From: Paractinoplanes pyxinae
GTDB taxonomy: Bacteria > Actinomycetota > Actinomycetes > Mycobacteriales > Micromonosporaceae
NCBI RefSeq assembly: GCF_026626335.1
Contig: NZ_JAPNTZ010000023.1
Location: forward strand, 62,001-126,000
DNA: 64,000 bases
Direction: 5' to 3'
The notes under the pieces were generated by a model. The model was not told the origin of the DNA. It worked only from the letters and a program-made list of their open reading frames with translations, and made no database searches. How positions within the stretch are numbered: position 1 is the first letter of the stretch; the number at the start of each line of letters is the position of its first letter. A program made the translations under genes and the position numbers. Shown here piece after piece: positions 27,144 to 35,975 of the stretch.

Positions 27144-30067
27144 GGGCGGCCCTGGTCGGGGCGCTGGCGCTCGTGCTGATCACGCCGACGCCGGCCGGCG
27201 CCCACAAAACCGATAAGCCATCCGCTTCGTACGTGTCTGTGGACAACGGGCCGGGCCGCTTCCCGTTGCGGGGCGCGCCCATCGTGGTCAGCAAGGACGA
27301 CTACGCCGGGGTGATCCGGGTTGCCGACGACCTGCAGACCGACCTCGAGAAGGTGACCGGTGTGAAGCCGGCGGTCGGCCACGACACAATTCCGGCCGGG
27401 CGCGACCCGGTCATCGTCGGCACCATCGGCAAGAGCCCGCTCATCGACCGGATCATCGCGCGCGGAAAGCTCGATGTGCGCGGTGTGCAAGGCAAGTGGG
27501 AAACCACGGTCGAGCAGGTCGTGACGGATCCGCTTCCCGGCGTACGGCGTGCTTTTGTCATTGCCGGAAGCGACCAGCGGGGCAGCATCTACGGCGCGTA
27601 CGACCTCTCGCGGAAGATCGGTATCTCGCCCTGGCACTTCTGGGACGACGTGCCCGTTCAGAAGAAGGCCCAGCTGTATGTGCTGCCGGGCCGGCACACG
27701 CAGGGCACGCCGAAGGTGAAATACCGCGGGTTCTTCATCAACGACGAGAACCCGGCCACCGGCACGTGGGCGCCCGGCTACTTCGGACCGGGCAAGGCGC
27801 CCGGCTATCCGGGTGGGTTGAACAGCGCGTACTACGCCAAGGTGTTCGAGACAATGCTGCGGCTCAAGGCCAATTATCTGTGGCCGGCGGTGTGGGGCCG
27901 GGCGTTCGCCGAGGACGATCCGCTCAACCACGCCACCGCCACTTTCTACGGCGTCGTCATGGGCACGTCGCACGAGGCGCCGATGATGCGCGGCATCGAG
28001 GAATGGAACCGGCACCCGACCGGAACCGGGGAATGGAGTTTCCGCCGGAATGCCGACGCCATCAAGGCGTACTGGCGGGACGGCGCCGAACGGATGCGCG
28101 ACCAGAACATCGAGGGTGTCATCACGCTCGGCATGCGCGGGAACGGCGACGTGTCGCTGCCCGACGGCGACGGCATCGACCTGATGTCGTCCATCATCGA
28201 CAGCCAGCGGCAGATCCTGCGCGAGACCGGGCTGATCGACCGGCCGCAGGTGCAGACCCTCTACAAAGAGGTGCAGCGCTACTGGGACAACGGCTATCGG
28301 CCGCCGGACGACGTCACGGTCGTGTTCTGCGACGACAACTGGGGCAACATGCGGAAGCTGCCCGATCCGTCGCTGCCGGCCCGCAGCGGGGGCTACGGCA
28401 TGTACTACCACTTCGATTACGTGGGCGACGGGCGTAACTACAAGTGGGCCGACACCATCAACCTCACCAACACGTGGGAGCAGCTTCATCTCGCGTACAG
28501 CAAAGGGGTTGACCGTCTCTGGGTGGTGAACGTGGGCGACCTCAAGAACGAGGAGCTGCCCACCCAGTTCTTCCTCGACTACGCGTGGAACCCGGACGCG
28601 ATTCCGGTGAGCGGGCTCGACGAATGGACCACGTCGTACGCCGCGGAGAACTTCGGGCCTTCGCTGGCGCCGGCCGTCGCGAAATTGCTCGACGAGTACG
28701 GGTTCCTGCAGTCCCGCCGCAAGCCGGAGTTGCTGAACCGGCGGATCACGCTCGACGCGAACGGCGCCGTTGTCTACGACGACCAGGCGACGCCGTTCAG
28801 CCTCACCGACTACGGCGAGATGGACCGGGTCACCGAGGAATGGATCGACCTGGCCCGGCGAGCGGACCGAGTGAAGGCGAAGGTGCCGGCCGCCTGGCAG
28901 GATGCGTTCTATCAGCTCGTGTATTACCAGATCAAGGACACGGCGCTCATCTACGAACTGCGGCGCGCGGAGTTCACGAACATCGCCTATGCCGCTCAGG
29001 GGCGGGCGTTGACGAACAAGCTCGCCGACACTGCCGAACGGCTGTTCGCCGAGGACCAGGCGATGAGCGATTACTACAACAACACGCTGGCCGGCGGGAA
29101 GTGGAAGAACTGGCAGCTGCAGCCCAAGATCGGGTACGGGAACGTCGAGCGGTACGGGCCGAACGCGCCCTGGCAGCAGCCGGAACTGAACAACGTCGCA
29201 CTGCCGGACGAGATCTACCCGTACCTGAAACGCATCGAACTGCCGGCGGGCAGTAAACTGGGCGTCGGGTTGGACGGGGGCGACCCGGTGAAGCTGCCGG
29301 CGTTCAGCCCGTGGCAGGCGCAGCGGCCGCAGTACATCGACGTCTACAACAAGGGCGCCACGCCGTTCCGGTACCGGATCACCACGGGCGCTTCGTGGGT
29401 GCACGTGGCGCCGGCCGCGGGTGTCGTGGACGACCAGGTGCGAGCGACAGTGCGCGTCGACTGGCGCCGGGCGCCGAAGGGTGTGACCACCGTGCCGATC
29501 ACCGTGACCGGGGCCGGCAAGTCAGTCGTCGTTGAGGCGCCGATCGACAACCCGACGGTCAAGCCGGTCGGATTCCTCGAGGCCAACGGGTACGTGGCCA
29601 TGGAGGCCGACCACTACACCGGCAAGACCGGGAAGTGGCAACTGCTGCCGGGCATCGGCAAGACGGGCAACGGGCTCACGCCGGTGGGCGGCGCCGACGC
29701 GCGGCTCGAGTACAAGATGACGCTCACGAGCGGCGGTCCGGTGAACGTGACCGCTTACCTTTCGCCGCGCAACAACGTGCTGCCGGGGGACGGGCTCAAG
29801 TACGCGGTGTCCATCGACGGGCAGACGCCGCAGGTCGTGAACATAACGACGGCCACCGGCGCCAACGACACGACCATGAACCGGCAGTGGGCGCGCAACA
29901 CTTCGGACAACATCAATCGCACGACGACTGTTCATTCGGTGTCGCCTGGTGTCCATACGCTCAAGTTCTGGGCCGTCGACCCGACAGTGATCGTGCAACG
30001 GCTGGTCGTGGACACCGGGGGCGTCAAGTACAGCTACCTCGGGCCGCCCGAGAGCCGGAGGTCCTGA
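27140..30067 (+). CDS. Secreted GH115 xylan alpha-glucuronidase
   Basis: A 975-residue secreted enzyme that removes (4-O-methyl-)glucuronic acid from internal xylan units. The signal peptide spans about 1-21 (MRAALVGALALVLITPTPAG). The GH115 core shows RGFFINDENP, LKANYLWPAVWGRAF, VVMGTSHEAPMMRG and GVITLGMRGNGD, all typical blocks of the family. The C-terminal region (about 690-975) is beta-rich, ending in a domain whose last strand reads RLVVDTGGVKYSYLGPPES. ATG overlaps the preceding esterase stop, and the next esterase begins 1 nt after its own stop: a three-gene operon. Confidence 0.94.
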   Translation: MRAALVGALALVLITPTPAGAHKTDKPSASYVSVDNGPGRFPLRGAPIVVSKDDYAGVIRVADDLQTDLEKVTGVKPAVGHDTIPAGRDPVIVGTIGKSPLIDRIIARGKLDVRGVQGKWETTVEQVVTDPLPGVRRAFVIAGSDQRGSIYGAYDLSRKIGISPWHFWDDVPVQKKAQLYVLPGRHTQGTPKVKYRGFFINDENPATGTWAPGYFGPGKAPGYPGGLNSAYYAKVFETMLRLKANYLWPAVWGRAFAEDDPLNHATATFYGVVMGTSHEAPMMRGIEEWNRHPTGTGEWSFRRNADAIKAYWRDGAERMRDQNIEGVITLGMRGNGDVSLPDGDGIDLMSSIIDSQRQILRETGLIDRPQVQTLYKEVQRYWDNGYRPPDDVTVVFCDDNWGNMRKLPDPSLPARSGGYGMYYHFDYVGDGRNYKWADTINLTNTWEQLHLAYSKGVDRLWVVNVGDLKNEELPTQFFLDYAWNPDAIPVSGLDEWTTSYAAENFGPSLAPAVAKLLDEYGFLQSRRKPELLNRRITLDANGAVVYDDQATPFSLTDYGEMDRVTEEWIDLARRADRVKAKVPAAWQDAFYQLVYYQIKDTALIYELRRAEFTNIAYAAQGRALTNKLADTAERLFAEDQAMSDYYNNTLAGGKWKNWQLQPKIGYGNVERYGPNAPWQQPELNNVALPDEIYPYLKRIELPAGSKLGVGLDGGDPVKLPAFSPWQAQRPQYIDVYNKGATPFRYRITTGASWVHVAPAAGVVDDQVRATVRVDWRRAPKGVTTVPITVTGAGKSVVVEAPIDNPTVKPVGFLEANGYVAMEADHYTGKTGKWQLLPGIGKTGNGLTPVGGADARLEYKMTLTSGGPVNVTAYLSPRNNVLPGDGLKYAVSIDGQTPQVVNITTATGANDTTMNRQWARNTSDNINRTTTVHSVSPGVHTLKFWAVDPTVIVQRLVVDTGGVKYSYLGPPESRRS

Positions 30068-30068
30068 C

Positions 30069-31325
30069 ATGCGCCGACGGACATTGCTGAGCCTGGGCGG
30101 GGTGGCTGCGCTGCCCGTGCCTGTCTCCTCGTCACTTGCCGGTGGCCCGTCGCTGGGCGGCGGCGGCCGGCGGCGGTGGATCCACACGTGGACCGCCATG
30201 CCGCAGTTGACCGAGCCGAACAATCTGCCGCCGGCGCCGTTCACAGGTGAGAGTTCGGTGCTCGTGGACACCACGTTGCGTCAGACAGTGCACGTTTCGA
30301 TCGGCGGATTGCACGTTCGTGTTCGTTTGTCGAACGCTTTCGGCGGTGCGGCGCTGCCTTTGACGTCGGTGGCGGTGGCCAAGCCGGTCGGTGGCCGGGC
30401 CGGGGTGTCGGCGATCATGCCGGGGTCGAGCCGGCCGCTCACGTTCGGCGGGCGGCCTTCGGTGACCGTGCCGGTCGGTGCGCAGATCGTGTCGGATCCG
30501 GTGGCCTTGCCGGTGGAGCGCGGCGAGAACCTGACCATCACCGCGTACCTGGCGACGGGGCAGGCGACGCTCAACCTCACCTCGCATCCGGGGTCGCGCA
30601 CCACTTCGTACCTGGTCGGGGGTGACTTCGTTTCCGCGCCGGACCTCGTGGGTGCGGTCGGCGTCGCGCATTGGTACCTGATCAGCGGCGTCGAGGTGCA
30701 GGCGGACGTGCCGGCGCTGGCCATCGTCGGGGATTCGCTGACCGACGGGCGGGGCTCGACGACCGACGGCAACGACCGCTGGCCCGACCAGCTGTTCGCT
30801 CGAGGCGTGCGCGCGGCCGTGCTCAACCAGGCGGCCGGCGGCAACCGGGTGCTCAACGACGGGCTAGGACCGAACGTGCTCGCCCGGCTCGACCGGGACG
30901 TGCTCGCGACGAGCGGCGTCGACCGCATGTTGTTGTTCGAAGGTGTCAACGACATCGGCACGGCGCCGGCCACCGTCGCCGACCAGAAGGCGGTGGTGGA
31001 CGATCTGCTGGTCGCGTTCGAACAGATCGCGCTGCGGGCGCACGCCGAAGGCCTCAAGGTCTACGGCGCGACGATCACGCCGTTCGGCGGCAACACCGGC
31101 TACGACGACCCCGGCGGCTTGCGCGAGGCTTCCCGTACGGCGGTCAACGCCGCAATCCGTCGGGGCGCCCTCTTCGACGGCGTAGCCGACTTCGACGCCG
31201 CGGTCCGCGACCCGGCCGCGCCACGGCAGCTCCTTCCGGCGTATGACACGGGCGACCATCTGCATCTGAACCCGGCCGGCTACGGAGCCATCGCACGGGC
31301 TGTGCCTTTGCGCTGGCTCACCTGA
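30069..31325 (+). CDS. Secreted SGNH/GDSL esterase, second copy
   Basis: A 418-residue homologue of the esterase two genes upstream, with the same architecture: basic leader (MRRRTLLSLGGVAALPVPVS), N-terminal beta domain, then the SGNH fold. Block I is GDSLTDG with Ser223, the oxyanion block EGVNDIG, and the catalytic Asp/His GDHLHLNPAGY. Start at 30069 is 1 nt after the GH115 stop. The two esterases are only moderately alike, so they may target different acyl groups on the same polysaccharide. Confidence 0.88.
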   Translation: MRRRTLLSLGGVAALPVPVSSSLAGGPSLGGGGRRRWIHTWTAMPQLTEPNNLPPAPFTGESSVLVDTTLRQTVHVSIGGLHVRVRLSNAFGGAALPLTSVAVAKPVGGRAGVSAIMPGSSRPLTFGGRPSVTVPVGAQIVSDPVALPVERGENLTITAYLATGQATLNLTSHPGSRTTSYLVGGDFVSAPDLVGAVGVAHWYLISGVEVQADVPALAIVGDSLTDGRGSTTDGNDRWPDQLFARGVRAAVLNQAAGGNRVLNDGLGPNVLARLDRDVLATSGVDRMLLFEGVNDIGTAPATVADQKAVVDDLLVAFEQIALRAHAEGLKVYGATITPFGGNTGYDDPGGLREASRTAVNAAIRRGALFDGVADFDAAVRDPAAPRQLLPAYDTGDHLHLNPAGYGAIARAVPLRWLT

Positions 31326-31545
31326 GAGTCGCCTTCTCGCGCGGAATCGCGGCCTGTGTGGTCGTGGTTCCGCGCGGGATGGGCGCCTGAGCGGTTGCTT
31401 TCCCGCGCGGGATCGCCGCCTCAGTGGTCGCTGTCCCGCGGGATCGTCGCCTGAGTGGCTGCCGTGCCGTGCGAGATCGCTGCTTGAGCGGTTGGTCGCT
31501 TGCGAGGCCGCTGCTTGAGCGGTCGCTCTCTTACGGGGTCACCGC
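31326..31545. repeat. 31-33-bp tandem repeats after the esterase operon
   Basis: About seven units follow the stop of the second esterase. Unit boundaries can be set at 31360, 31393, 31426, 31457, 31490 and 31521 (lengths 33, 33, 31, 33, 31). Consensus pieces are GGTCGCT at the start, CCGCGCGGGATCG in the middle and CGCCTGAGC at the end. Several copies contain short CCCGCGCGGG-like palindromes. The rest of the gene-free gap to 31695 holds only a short duplication of CATGGCTGT. Function unknown. Confidence 0.65.
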
Positions 31546-31695
31546 ATGGCTGTTTATGCACGTTCGCTCATGGCTGTGCAGCATCGCTCACCCGACGGGG
31601 CTGGTTGTGCACGGGCGCTACGTTGCAGGTGATGGGCTACCCGCGCGGGGTCGGGTGGAGTTGCGGCGGTATGGGGGTGGGGGCACGATCGCGGC

Positions 31696-31911
31696 ATGGA
31701 GGAGGAGCCTCGGTATGCGCTTCGGCGTGGGGCGGTGGCATTGACTCGACGGCAGTGGGGCGCGTTTGTAGGCGTGCTTGTCGTGGGTGTCGTTTTGGCG
31801 GTCGTGCTCATGGTGGCCGTGAAATTGTCCGCGGGCGCGATCGTGCTGGGCCTCACGGCGGTGGCCTTGGGCCTGATGGCGGGGATCTGGCGTGCCAGAA
31901 TCGGGCCGTGA
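31696..31911 (+). CDS. Small two-helix membrane protein
   Basis: A 71-residue protein with a charged N-terminus (MEEEPRYALRRGAVALTRRQ) followed by two hydrophobic helices, VGVLVVGVVLAVVLMVAVKL-like and AIVLGLTAVALGLMAGIW. No family is recognised. Its stop overlaps the GTG start of the DUF2461 gene (GTGA), which supports it being a real, coupled gene. Confidence 0.55.
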   Translation: MEEEPRYALRRGAVALTRRQWGAFVGVLVVGVVLAVVLMVAVKLSAGAIVLGLTAVALGLMAGIWRARIGP

Positions 31912-32516
31912 CGTTCCGGGGATGGGCCAGCGAGGCGCTCGAGTTCTATGACGGGCTTGAGGCCGACAACTCCAAGACGTACTGGACGGCGCACCTCGCC
32001 TTTTATGAGGAGAAGGTTCGCGAGCCGATGCGGGAGTTGCTGGCCGAGCTCGAACCGGAGTTCGGGCCGGGGAAGATCTTCCGGCCGTACCGGGATGTGC
32101 GGTTCAGCAAGGACAAGACGCCGTACAAGACGCACCTCGGGGCTTGGCTCGAGATGGGCGGGTACATCCAGCTGTCGGGGAACGGGCTGGCCGCGGGATG
32201 CGGGATGTACCAGTTGGAGAAGGACCAGCTCGCCCGCTACCGGCAGGCGGTGGCCGACGACAAGACGGGCGGCGAACTCGCCGGAATCCTCGAGACGGTC
32301 GAAGGCGTGCACGGGCACGGGTCGCTGAAGACGGCGCCGCGGGGCTATGACAAGGACCATCCGCGCGCCGATCTGCTGCGGCACAAGGGGCTGACCACGT
32401 GGCGGGAGTGGGAGCCGGCGCCCTGGCTCGGCACGGCGGCGGCCAAGAAGCGGATCGTCGACTTCCTGCGGGCGAGCCGGCCGCTGAAGGACTGGCTGGA
32501 CACGCACGTACGGTGA
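31908..32516 (+). CDS. DUF2461 family protein
   Basis: A 202-residue protein of the DUF2461/TIGR02453 family. Family blocks visible are NSKTYWTAHLAFYEE near the N-terminus, FRPYRDVRFSKDKTPYKTHL, and GYDKDHPRADLLRHKGL. These proteins are widespread, cytoplasmic and of unknown function. GTG at 31908 is chosen because it overlaps the preceding stop and the family's N-terminal FRGWASEALEFYDGL starts there. The gene ends just before an 18-bp tandem repeat array. Confidence 0.88.
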   Translation: MTFRGWASEALEFYDGLEADNSKTYWTAHLAFYEEKVREPMRELLAELEPEFGPGKIFRPYRDVRFSKDKTPYKTHLGAWLEMGGYIQLSGNGLAAGCGMYQLEKDQLARYRQAVADDKTGGELAGILETVEGVHGHGSLKTAPRGYDKDHPRADLLRHKGLTTWREWEPAPWLGTAAAKKRIVDFLRASRPLKDWLDTHVR

Positions 32517-32521
32517 CCTTC

Positions 32522-32647
32522 AAGCGGCCAGCTGTCGCCAAGCGGCCGGCTGTCGCCAAGCGGCTGGCTGTCGCCAAGCGGCCGGCTGTCGTCAAGCGGC
32601 CGGCTGTCGTCAAGCGGCCGGCTGTCGCCAAGCGGCCGGCTGCCGCC
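32522..32647. repeat. Seven 18-bp tandem repeats between convergent genes
   Basis: AAGCGGCCGGCTGTCGCC is repeated seven times without spacers (18-nt period, 32522-32647), with single-base variants in most copies. It fills the gap between the DUF2461 stop and the end of the opposing membrane-protein gene. Because the period is a multiple of three, one plus frame reads as repeated KRPAVA and one minus frame as GRLATA, but neither belongs to a gene with start signals here. Each copy contains a near-palindromic GCGGCCGGC core. Confidence 0.85.
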
Positions 32648-32674
32648 GGCTCAGGTCACGGCCGTCCTGGATGG

Positions 32675-33319
32675 TCAGCGGCCGATGGCCTCGGTCTTGG
32701 TGCTCTGGTCGATCAGCGGGCGGTCGCCGAGCGGGGCGGTAAGGGTGACCGGGTAGAGGCGGACCGGCGGGACCGGTGATGTGCGGTCGGCGTCGCACAG
32801 GATCTTCGCCTGCGTGCACGACCCGGTCAGTGTCACGGTCACCTGCTGGGTGGACTCCTGCACGTTCAGGGCGTCGACGCGGTAGGCGCCGTCGACGGCG
32901 ATGAGCAGGTTGGCGCCCGTCGGCACGTTCAGGTCGAACGGGTTCGCCTTGTCGATGGTCGCGTAACGCCAGACGGCCAGCGGTCCGGTCGAACTTCCGC
33001 CGGCGGCGGCGCTGCTGGTCGCGGGTAGCGGGGTCAGCTCGACGTGGGTGGTGCCGAAGCGCTGCTCGCGGGCCTGGCGGATGTCGTCGGCGTCGCGCTG
33101 GGTCGCGTTGGCGCGGATCAGGTAGCCGCCCAGGATGACGACCAGCAGGATCGTGCCGACGCCGGCCGCGCGCCCGAGGTTGTAGGAGAGGTCGCTCGGC
33201 TCGTTGGCGTCCGGGTCGCGGTAACGCCAGGCGTTCAGCGTCAGCCACTGATGCCGCGGCGCGATGACGGTCCACAACGCGAAAGCGATCAGCGCCAGCC
33301 CACCGATGATCAATCCCAC
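32675..33319 (-). CDS. Membrane-anchored hypothetical protein
   Basis: A 214-residue protein with two N-terminal membrane helices (MGLIIGGLALIAFALWTVIA and VGTILLVVILGGYLIRA) separated by a WRYRDPDANEPSDLSY loop seen in actinobacterial DUF6199-like proteins (family from memory). The remaining about 140 residues lie outside the membrane and form a beta-rich domain with two cysteines (GSCTQAKILCDAD), probably disulfide-bonded. No enzymatic motif is seen. Monocistronic, convergent with the DUF2461 gene. Confidence 0.65.
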   Translation of the reverse strand: MGLIIGGLALIAFALWTVIAPRHQWLTLNAWRYRDPDANEPSDLSYNLGRAAGVGTILLVVILGGYLIRANATQRDADDIRQAREQRFGTTHVELTPLPATSSAAAGGSSTGPLAVWRYATIDKANPFDLNVPTGANLLIAVDGAYRVDALNVQESTQQVTVTLTGSCTQAKILCDADRTSPVPPVRLYPVTLTAPLGDRPLIDQSTKTEAIGR

Positions 33320-33370
33320 GCGGCCCAGTGTGGCAAAGCCGATCTAGCGGTTCCCACTAGGCTGCCGGGC

Positions 33371-33979
33371 ATGGCGCTGCGACCGGACGAGTTCTATGCC
33401 CACGCTCTGGCGGCGGCCGACGAGGAGGGGCGGCTGCCGCTGGCCCGAATGACCGGGTGGGACATCAGCCCGTTCGCGCCCGAAGGGCTGATGGTGTCGC
33501 CGCTGCGGGAGCCCGTGCTGCCGGAGCCGCCACGGCACGGCGAGGACCCGGCCGACTGCCGGTCGTGCGCCCGGCGTGACGAGGGGCTGTGGCTGAACGA
33601 CAACTGGCGGCTGACGCGGATCCCGAAGGCCGGCGTGCCGCTCATCCTGATGCTGCACCCCCGCGACCATCACGACCTGGCCGACCTGCCGGACGAGCTC
33701 GCGGCCGAACTGGGCGTGCTGAGCAAGCATGTCGCTAAGCACATGCAGGCGCTGCCGAACATCTCGCGCGCACACGTGTACCGGATCGGCGACGGCGGCG
33801 CCCACCTGCACATCTGGTTCTTCGCCCGGCCCGAAGGTCAATCCCAGCTGTACGGCTCGTGGCTCGTCGTGTGGGACGACCTGCTGCCGGAATACCCCGA
33901 GGACGTCGCGGCGGCCGACGCCGTGCTCGTCGTCGACGCGTTGATCGCCTCCTACGGCGGCCGGCGCGGACAAGAGTGA
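33371..33979 (+). CDS. HIT-like protein
   Basis: A 202-residue cytoplasmic protein with a histidine-triad-like motif (GGAHLHIWFFARP) in the C-terminal half, preceded by LILMLHPRDHHDLADLPDEL, as in nucleotide-binding HIT proteins. An N-terminal CRSCARRD pair may bind zinc. Only two histidines of the canonical HxHxH are present (H-L-H), so nucleotide hydrolysis is uncertain. ATG at 33371 is chosen because the conserved ALRPDEFYAHALAAADE starts there. Confidence 0.75.
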   Translation: MALRPDEFYAHALAAADEEGRLPLARMTGWDISPFAPEGLMVSPLREPVLPEPPRHGEDPADCRSCARRDEGLWLNDNWRLTRIPKAGVPLILMLHPRDHHDLADLPDELAAELGVLSKHVAKHMQALPNISRAHVYRIGDGGAHLHIWFFARPEGQSQLYGSWLVVWDDLLPEYPEDVAAADAVLVVDALIASYGGRRGQE

Positions 33980-33989
33980 GAGCCGAGGT

Positions 33990-34589
33990 TCAGGCAGTGG
34001 CGCCGATGCGGTCGGCGACAGGCTTGGGCAGGGGGTACGGCTTCTCGGGCGGGAGCAGGGCGGCCGCAGCCTGGTCGTCGCCGGCGGAGACGTGGGCTCG
34101 GATGGTCTGCGCCAGCTCGGTGACGTCGGCCAGGCCGGTGATCCAGTCGTCGGCGTAGCGGGTGGCGGCCTCACCGCCCAGGCCGACCTGCAGCGAGCGG
34201 TGGGGCAGCGGCTGCAGGCGCAGCGAACGCTCGGGATCCCACTGCACGCGCACCGGGCTTTCGTGGGTGGCTGAGGTCCAGGCGGCCTGATCCGGGTAGA
34301 GCGCGGCGTCGTAGTGGCTCAGGCACGCGTTGGCCAGCGCCCACTCGAAGCCGTCCCGGCGGAGCGTCACCGCCAGCACGTGTTCCTGGCCGGGCTTAGT
34401 GGCCCAGCCGCTGCGGTACATCATCCACAGGAACGACGGCTTGATCCACGTCATGCGCGTCCGCTTGAACGGCGGCCGGAAGCGGCCGGCGGCCAGCGCG
34501 CGCAGGGCTATCTCGGCCGGATAGGCCTGGTAGACGGTCACCGTGTCGTCGTCGTACGCGGCCCGGATCTGCCGGTAGGGAACATCCAC
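33990..34589 (-). CDS. DUF4291 family protein
   Basis: A 199-residue protein with the typical DUF4291 start, YRQIRAAYDDDTVTVYQAYP, and the core RMTWIKPSFLWMMYRSGW. Members are cytoplasmic proteins of unknown function. The gene is monocistronic, convergent with the HIT-like gene 10 nt away, and 28 nt downstream of the HD-domain gene on the same strand. Confidence 0.85.
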   Translation of the reverse strand: MDVPYRQIRAAYDDDTVTVYQAYPAEIALRALAAGRFRPPFKRTRMTWIKPSFLWMMYRSGWATKPGQEHVLAVTLRRDGFEWALANACLSHYDAALYPDQAAWTSATHESPVRVQWDPERSLRLQPLPHRSLQVGLGGEAATRYADDWITGLADVTELAQTIRAHVSAGDDQAAAALLPPEKPYPLPKPVADRIGATA

Positions 34590-34617
34590 GCCGTTGATTG
34601 TGGGGGAACGGCGGGTT

Positions 34618-35193
34618 TCAGCGCACCTCGTGCCCGTAGCGCTCGGCCAGGGCGTGCAGATCGGGTACGCCGTACCGGGTGACGAGGGCTTCGAACCGCG
34701 CCGTGTTGCCCGGCCCGAACCGTGCGAGCGATGCCGCGTACGAGGGAACGGTGTTGAAACGCGGCGGGCTGGTCTTGCTGTGGAACTTGTCGGCGTACAT
34801 CACGAGGGTTTCCTCGGGCGTGTCGGCCAGGTAGTCGGCGGGCGGCAGCGGGAGCTGCTGGTCGAGGACGTCCTCGCGGGTGATCCCGACGCCGGTGTGG
34901 TGCGAGCAGATGCGGGCCAGGGGTTCCGGCAGGTCGAGGGAGCGCAGCAGCTCGTGGCCGAGAAGACCGTGTCTCAGGTACGCCTCGCCGGGCGCCAGCC
35001 GATAGACGCCGATGTCGTGGAGCAGGGCCCCGGCCCGGACGAGGTCGCGATCCTCGTCGGTGATCAGCTGCTCGGCGATGTCGCAGATGATCCGGCAGTG
35101 CGTCCAGACCAGCGTGAACGCCTCGGCGTCAGGCGCGAAACGCTCGTGCAGGGTGCGGATCTCGTCGTCGCCGGGCAGGTCCACGGCGCTCAC
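34618..35193 (-). CDS. HD-domain (HDIG-type) protein
   Basis: A 191-residue metal-dependent phosphohydrolase-like protein. Visible metal ligands are His in TLVWTHCRIICDIAEQL, the HD pair in GALLHDIGVYR, and HH in ICSHHTGVGITRED. GTG at 35193 overlaps the CbiO stop (GTGA), so it is the last gene of the metal transporter operon. Substrate is probably a nucleotide or phosphorylated metabolite. A role in metal uptake is suggested by linkage only. Confidence 0.85.
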   Translation of the reverse strand: MSAVDLPGDDEIRTLHERFAPDAEAFTLVWTHCRIICDIAEQLITDEDRDLVRAGALLHDIGVYRLAPGEAYLRHGLLGHELLRSLDLPEPLARICSHHTGVGITREDVLDQQLPLPPADYLADTPEETLVMYADKFHSKTSPPRFNTVPSYAASLARFGPGNTARFEALVTRYGVPDLHALAERYGHEVR

Positions 35194-35975
35194 CGGGTCA
35201 GGCGGGCGGCGGCTGCGGCGGGGTCGAAGCCGAAGGGGAGTTCCAGGCGGTGGGCGCGCAGCAGGGGCTCGTCGGTCAGCACCTCCGGCGTGGGGGCGTC
35301 GGCGACTATGCGCCCCTCGTCGAGGATCACGGCTCGGGGGCAGAGCTGCAGGGCGTACGGAAGGTCGTGGGTGACCATCAGGACCGTCACCGGCAGGGGC
35401 TCGAGGATTTCGGCCAGTTCGCGGCGGCTGGCCGGGTCCAGGTTGGACGAGGGCTCGTCGAGCACCAGGATCTCGGGGCGCATGGCCAGGACCGTCGCCA
35501 CGGCTACGCGGCGGCGCTGGCCGAAGGACAGGTGGTGGGGGACCTGGTCGCGGTGGTCGCTCATGCCGACGGCGGCCAGGGCCTCGTCGACCCGGGTGGT
35601 GAGCTCGTCACCTCGTACGCCCAGGTTCTGCGGGCCGAAGGCCACGTCCTCGGCGACCGTCGGCATGAAGAGCTGGTCGTCGGGGTCCTGGAAGACGATG
35701 CCGACGCGGCGGCGGATCTCGGCCAGGCCGGCCCGGTCGGCGGGGTTCACGCGGGCGCCGGCGATGTCGATGGTGCCGGGGCCGCCGTGCAGAATGCCGT
35801 TCAGGTGCAGCACCAGGGTGGTCTTGCCGGCGCCGTTCGGTCCCAGCAGGGCCACGCGTTCGCCGGGGGACAGGGTGAGGTCGATGCCGTGCAGCACCTC
35901 GGTGCCGTCGGGGTAGGCGAAGTGCAACCCGGCGACGCGTAAGGCCGGGGTCTCGGGGCCGCTCATGGGATTCAT
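35190..35975 (-). CDS. cbiO: Metal ECF transporter ATPase CbiO/NikO
   Basis: A 261-residue ATPase powering a cobalt/nickel energy-coupling-factor importer. Walker A is LLGPNGAGKTT, the signature is LSFGQRRR, Walker B is EILVLDEPSSNLDP, and the H-loop is VTHDLP. ATG at 35975 overlaps the CbiQ stop (ATGA), so it is preferred over the in-frame ATG at 35966. Together with CbiM, CbiN and CbiQ it completes the four-component transporter. Confidence 0.93.
   Translation of the reverse strand: MNPMSGPETPALRVAGLHFAYPDGTEVLHGIDLTLSPGERVALLGPNGAGKTTLVLHLNGILHGGPGTIDIAGARVNPADRAGLAEIRRRVGIVFQDPDDQLFMPTVAEDVAFGPQNLGVRGDELTTRVDEALAAVGMSDHRDQVPHHLSFGQRRRVAVATVLAMRPEILVLDEPSSNLDPASRRELAEILEPLPVTVLMVTHDLPYALQLCPRAVILDEGRIVADAPTPEVLTDEPLLRAHRLELPFGFDPAAAAARLTR

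Noticed and set aside
27059..29404. Long minus-strand frame opposite GH115
   Set aside because: Shadow of a well-supported GH115 gene; no motif or start signal of its own.
32522..32647. CRISPR array
   Set aside because: The 18-bp units are directly adjacent without unique spacers, and no cas gene is in the window.
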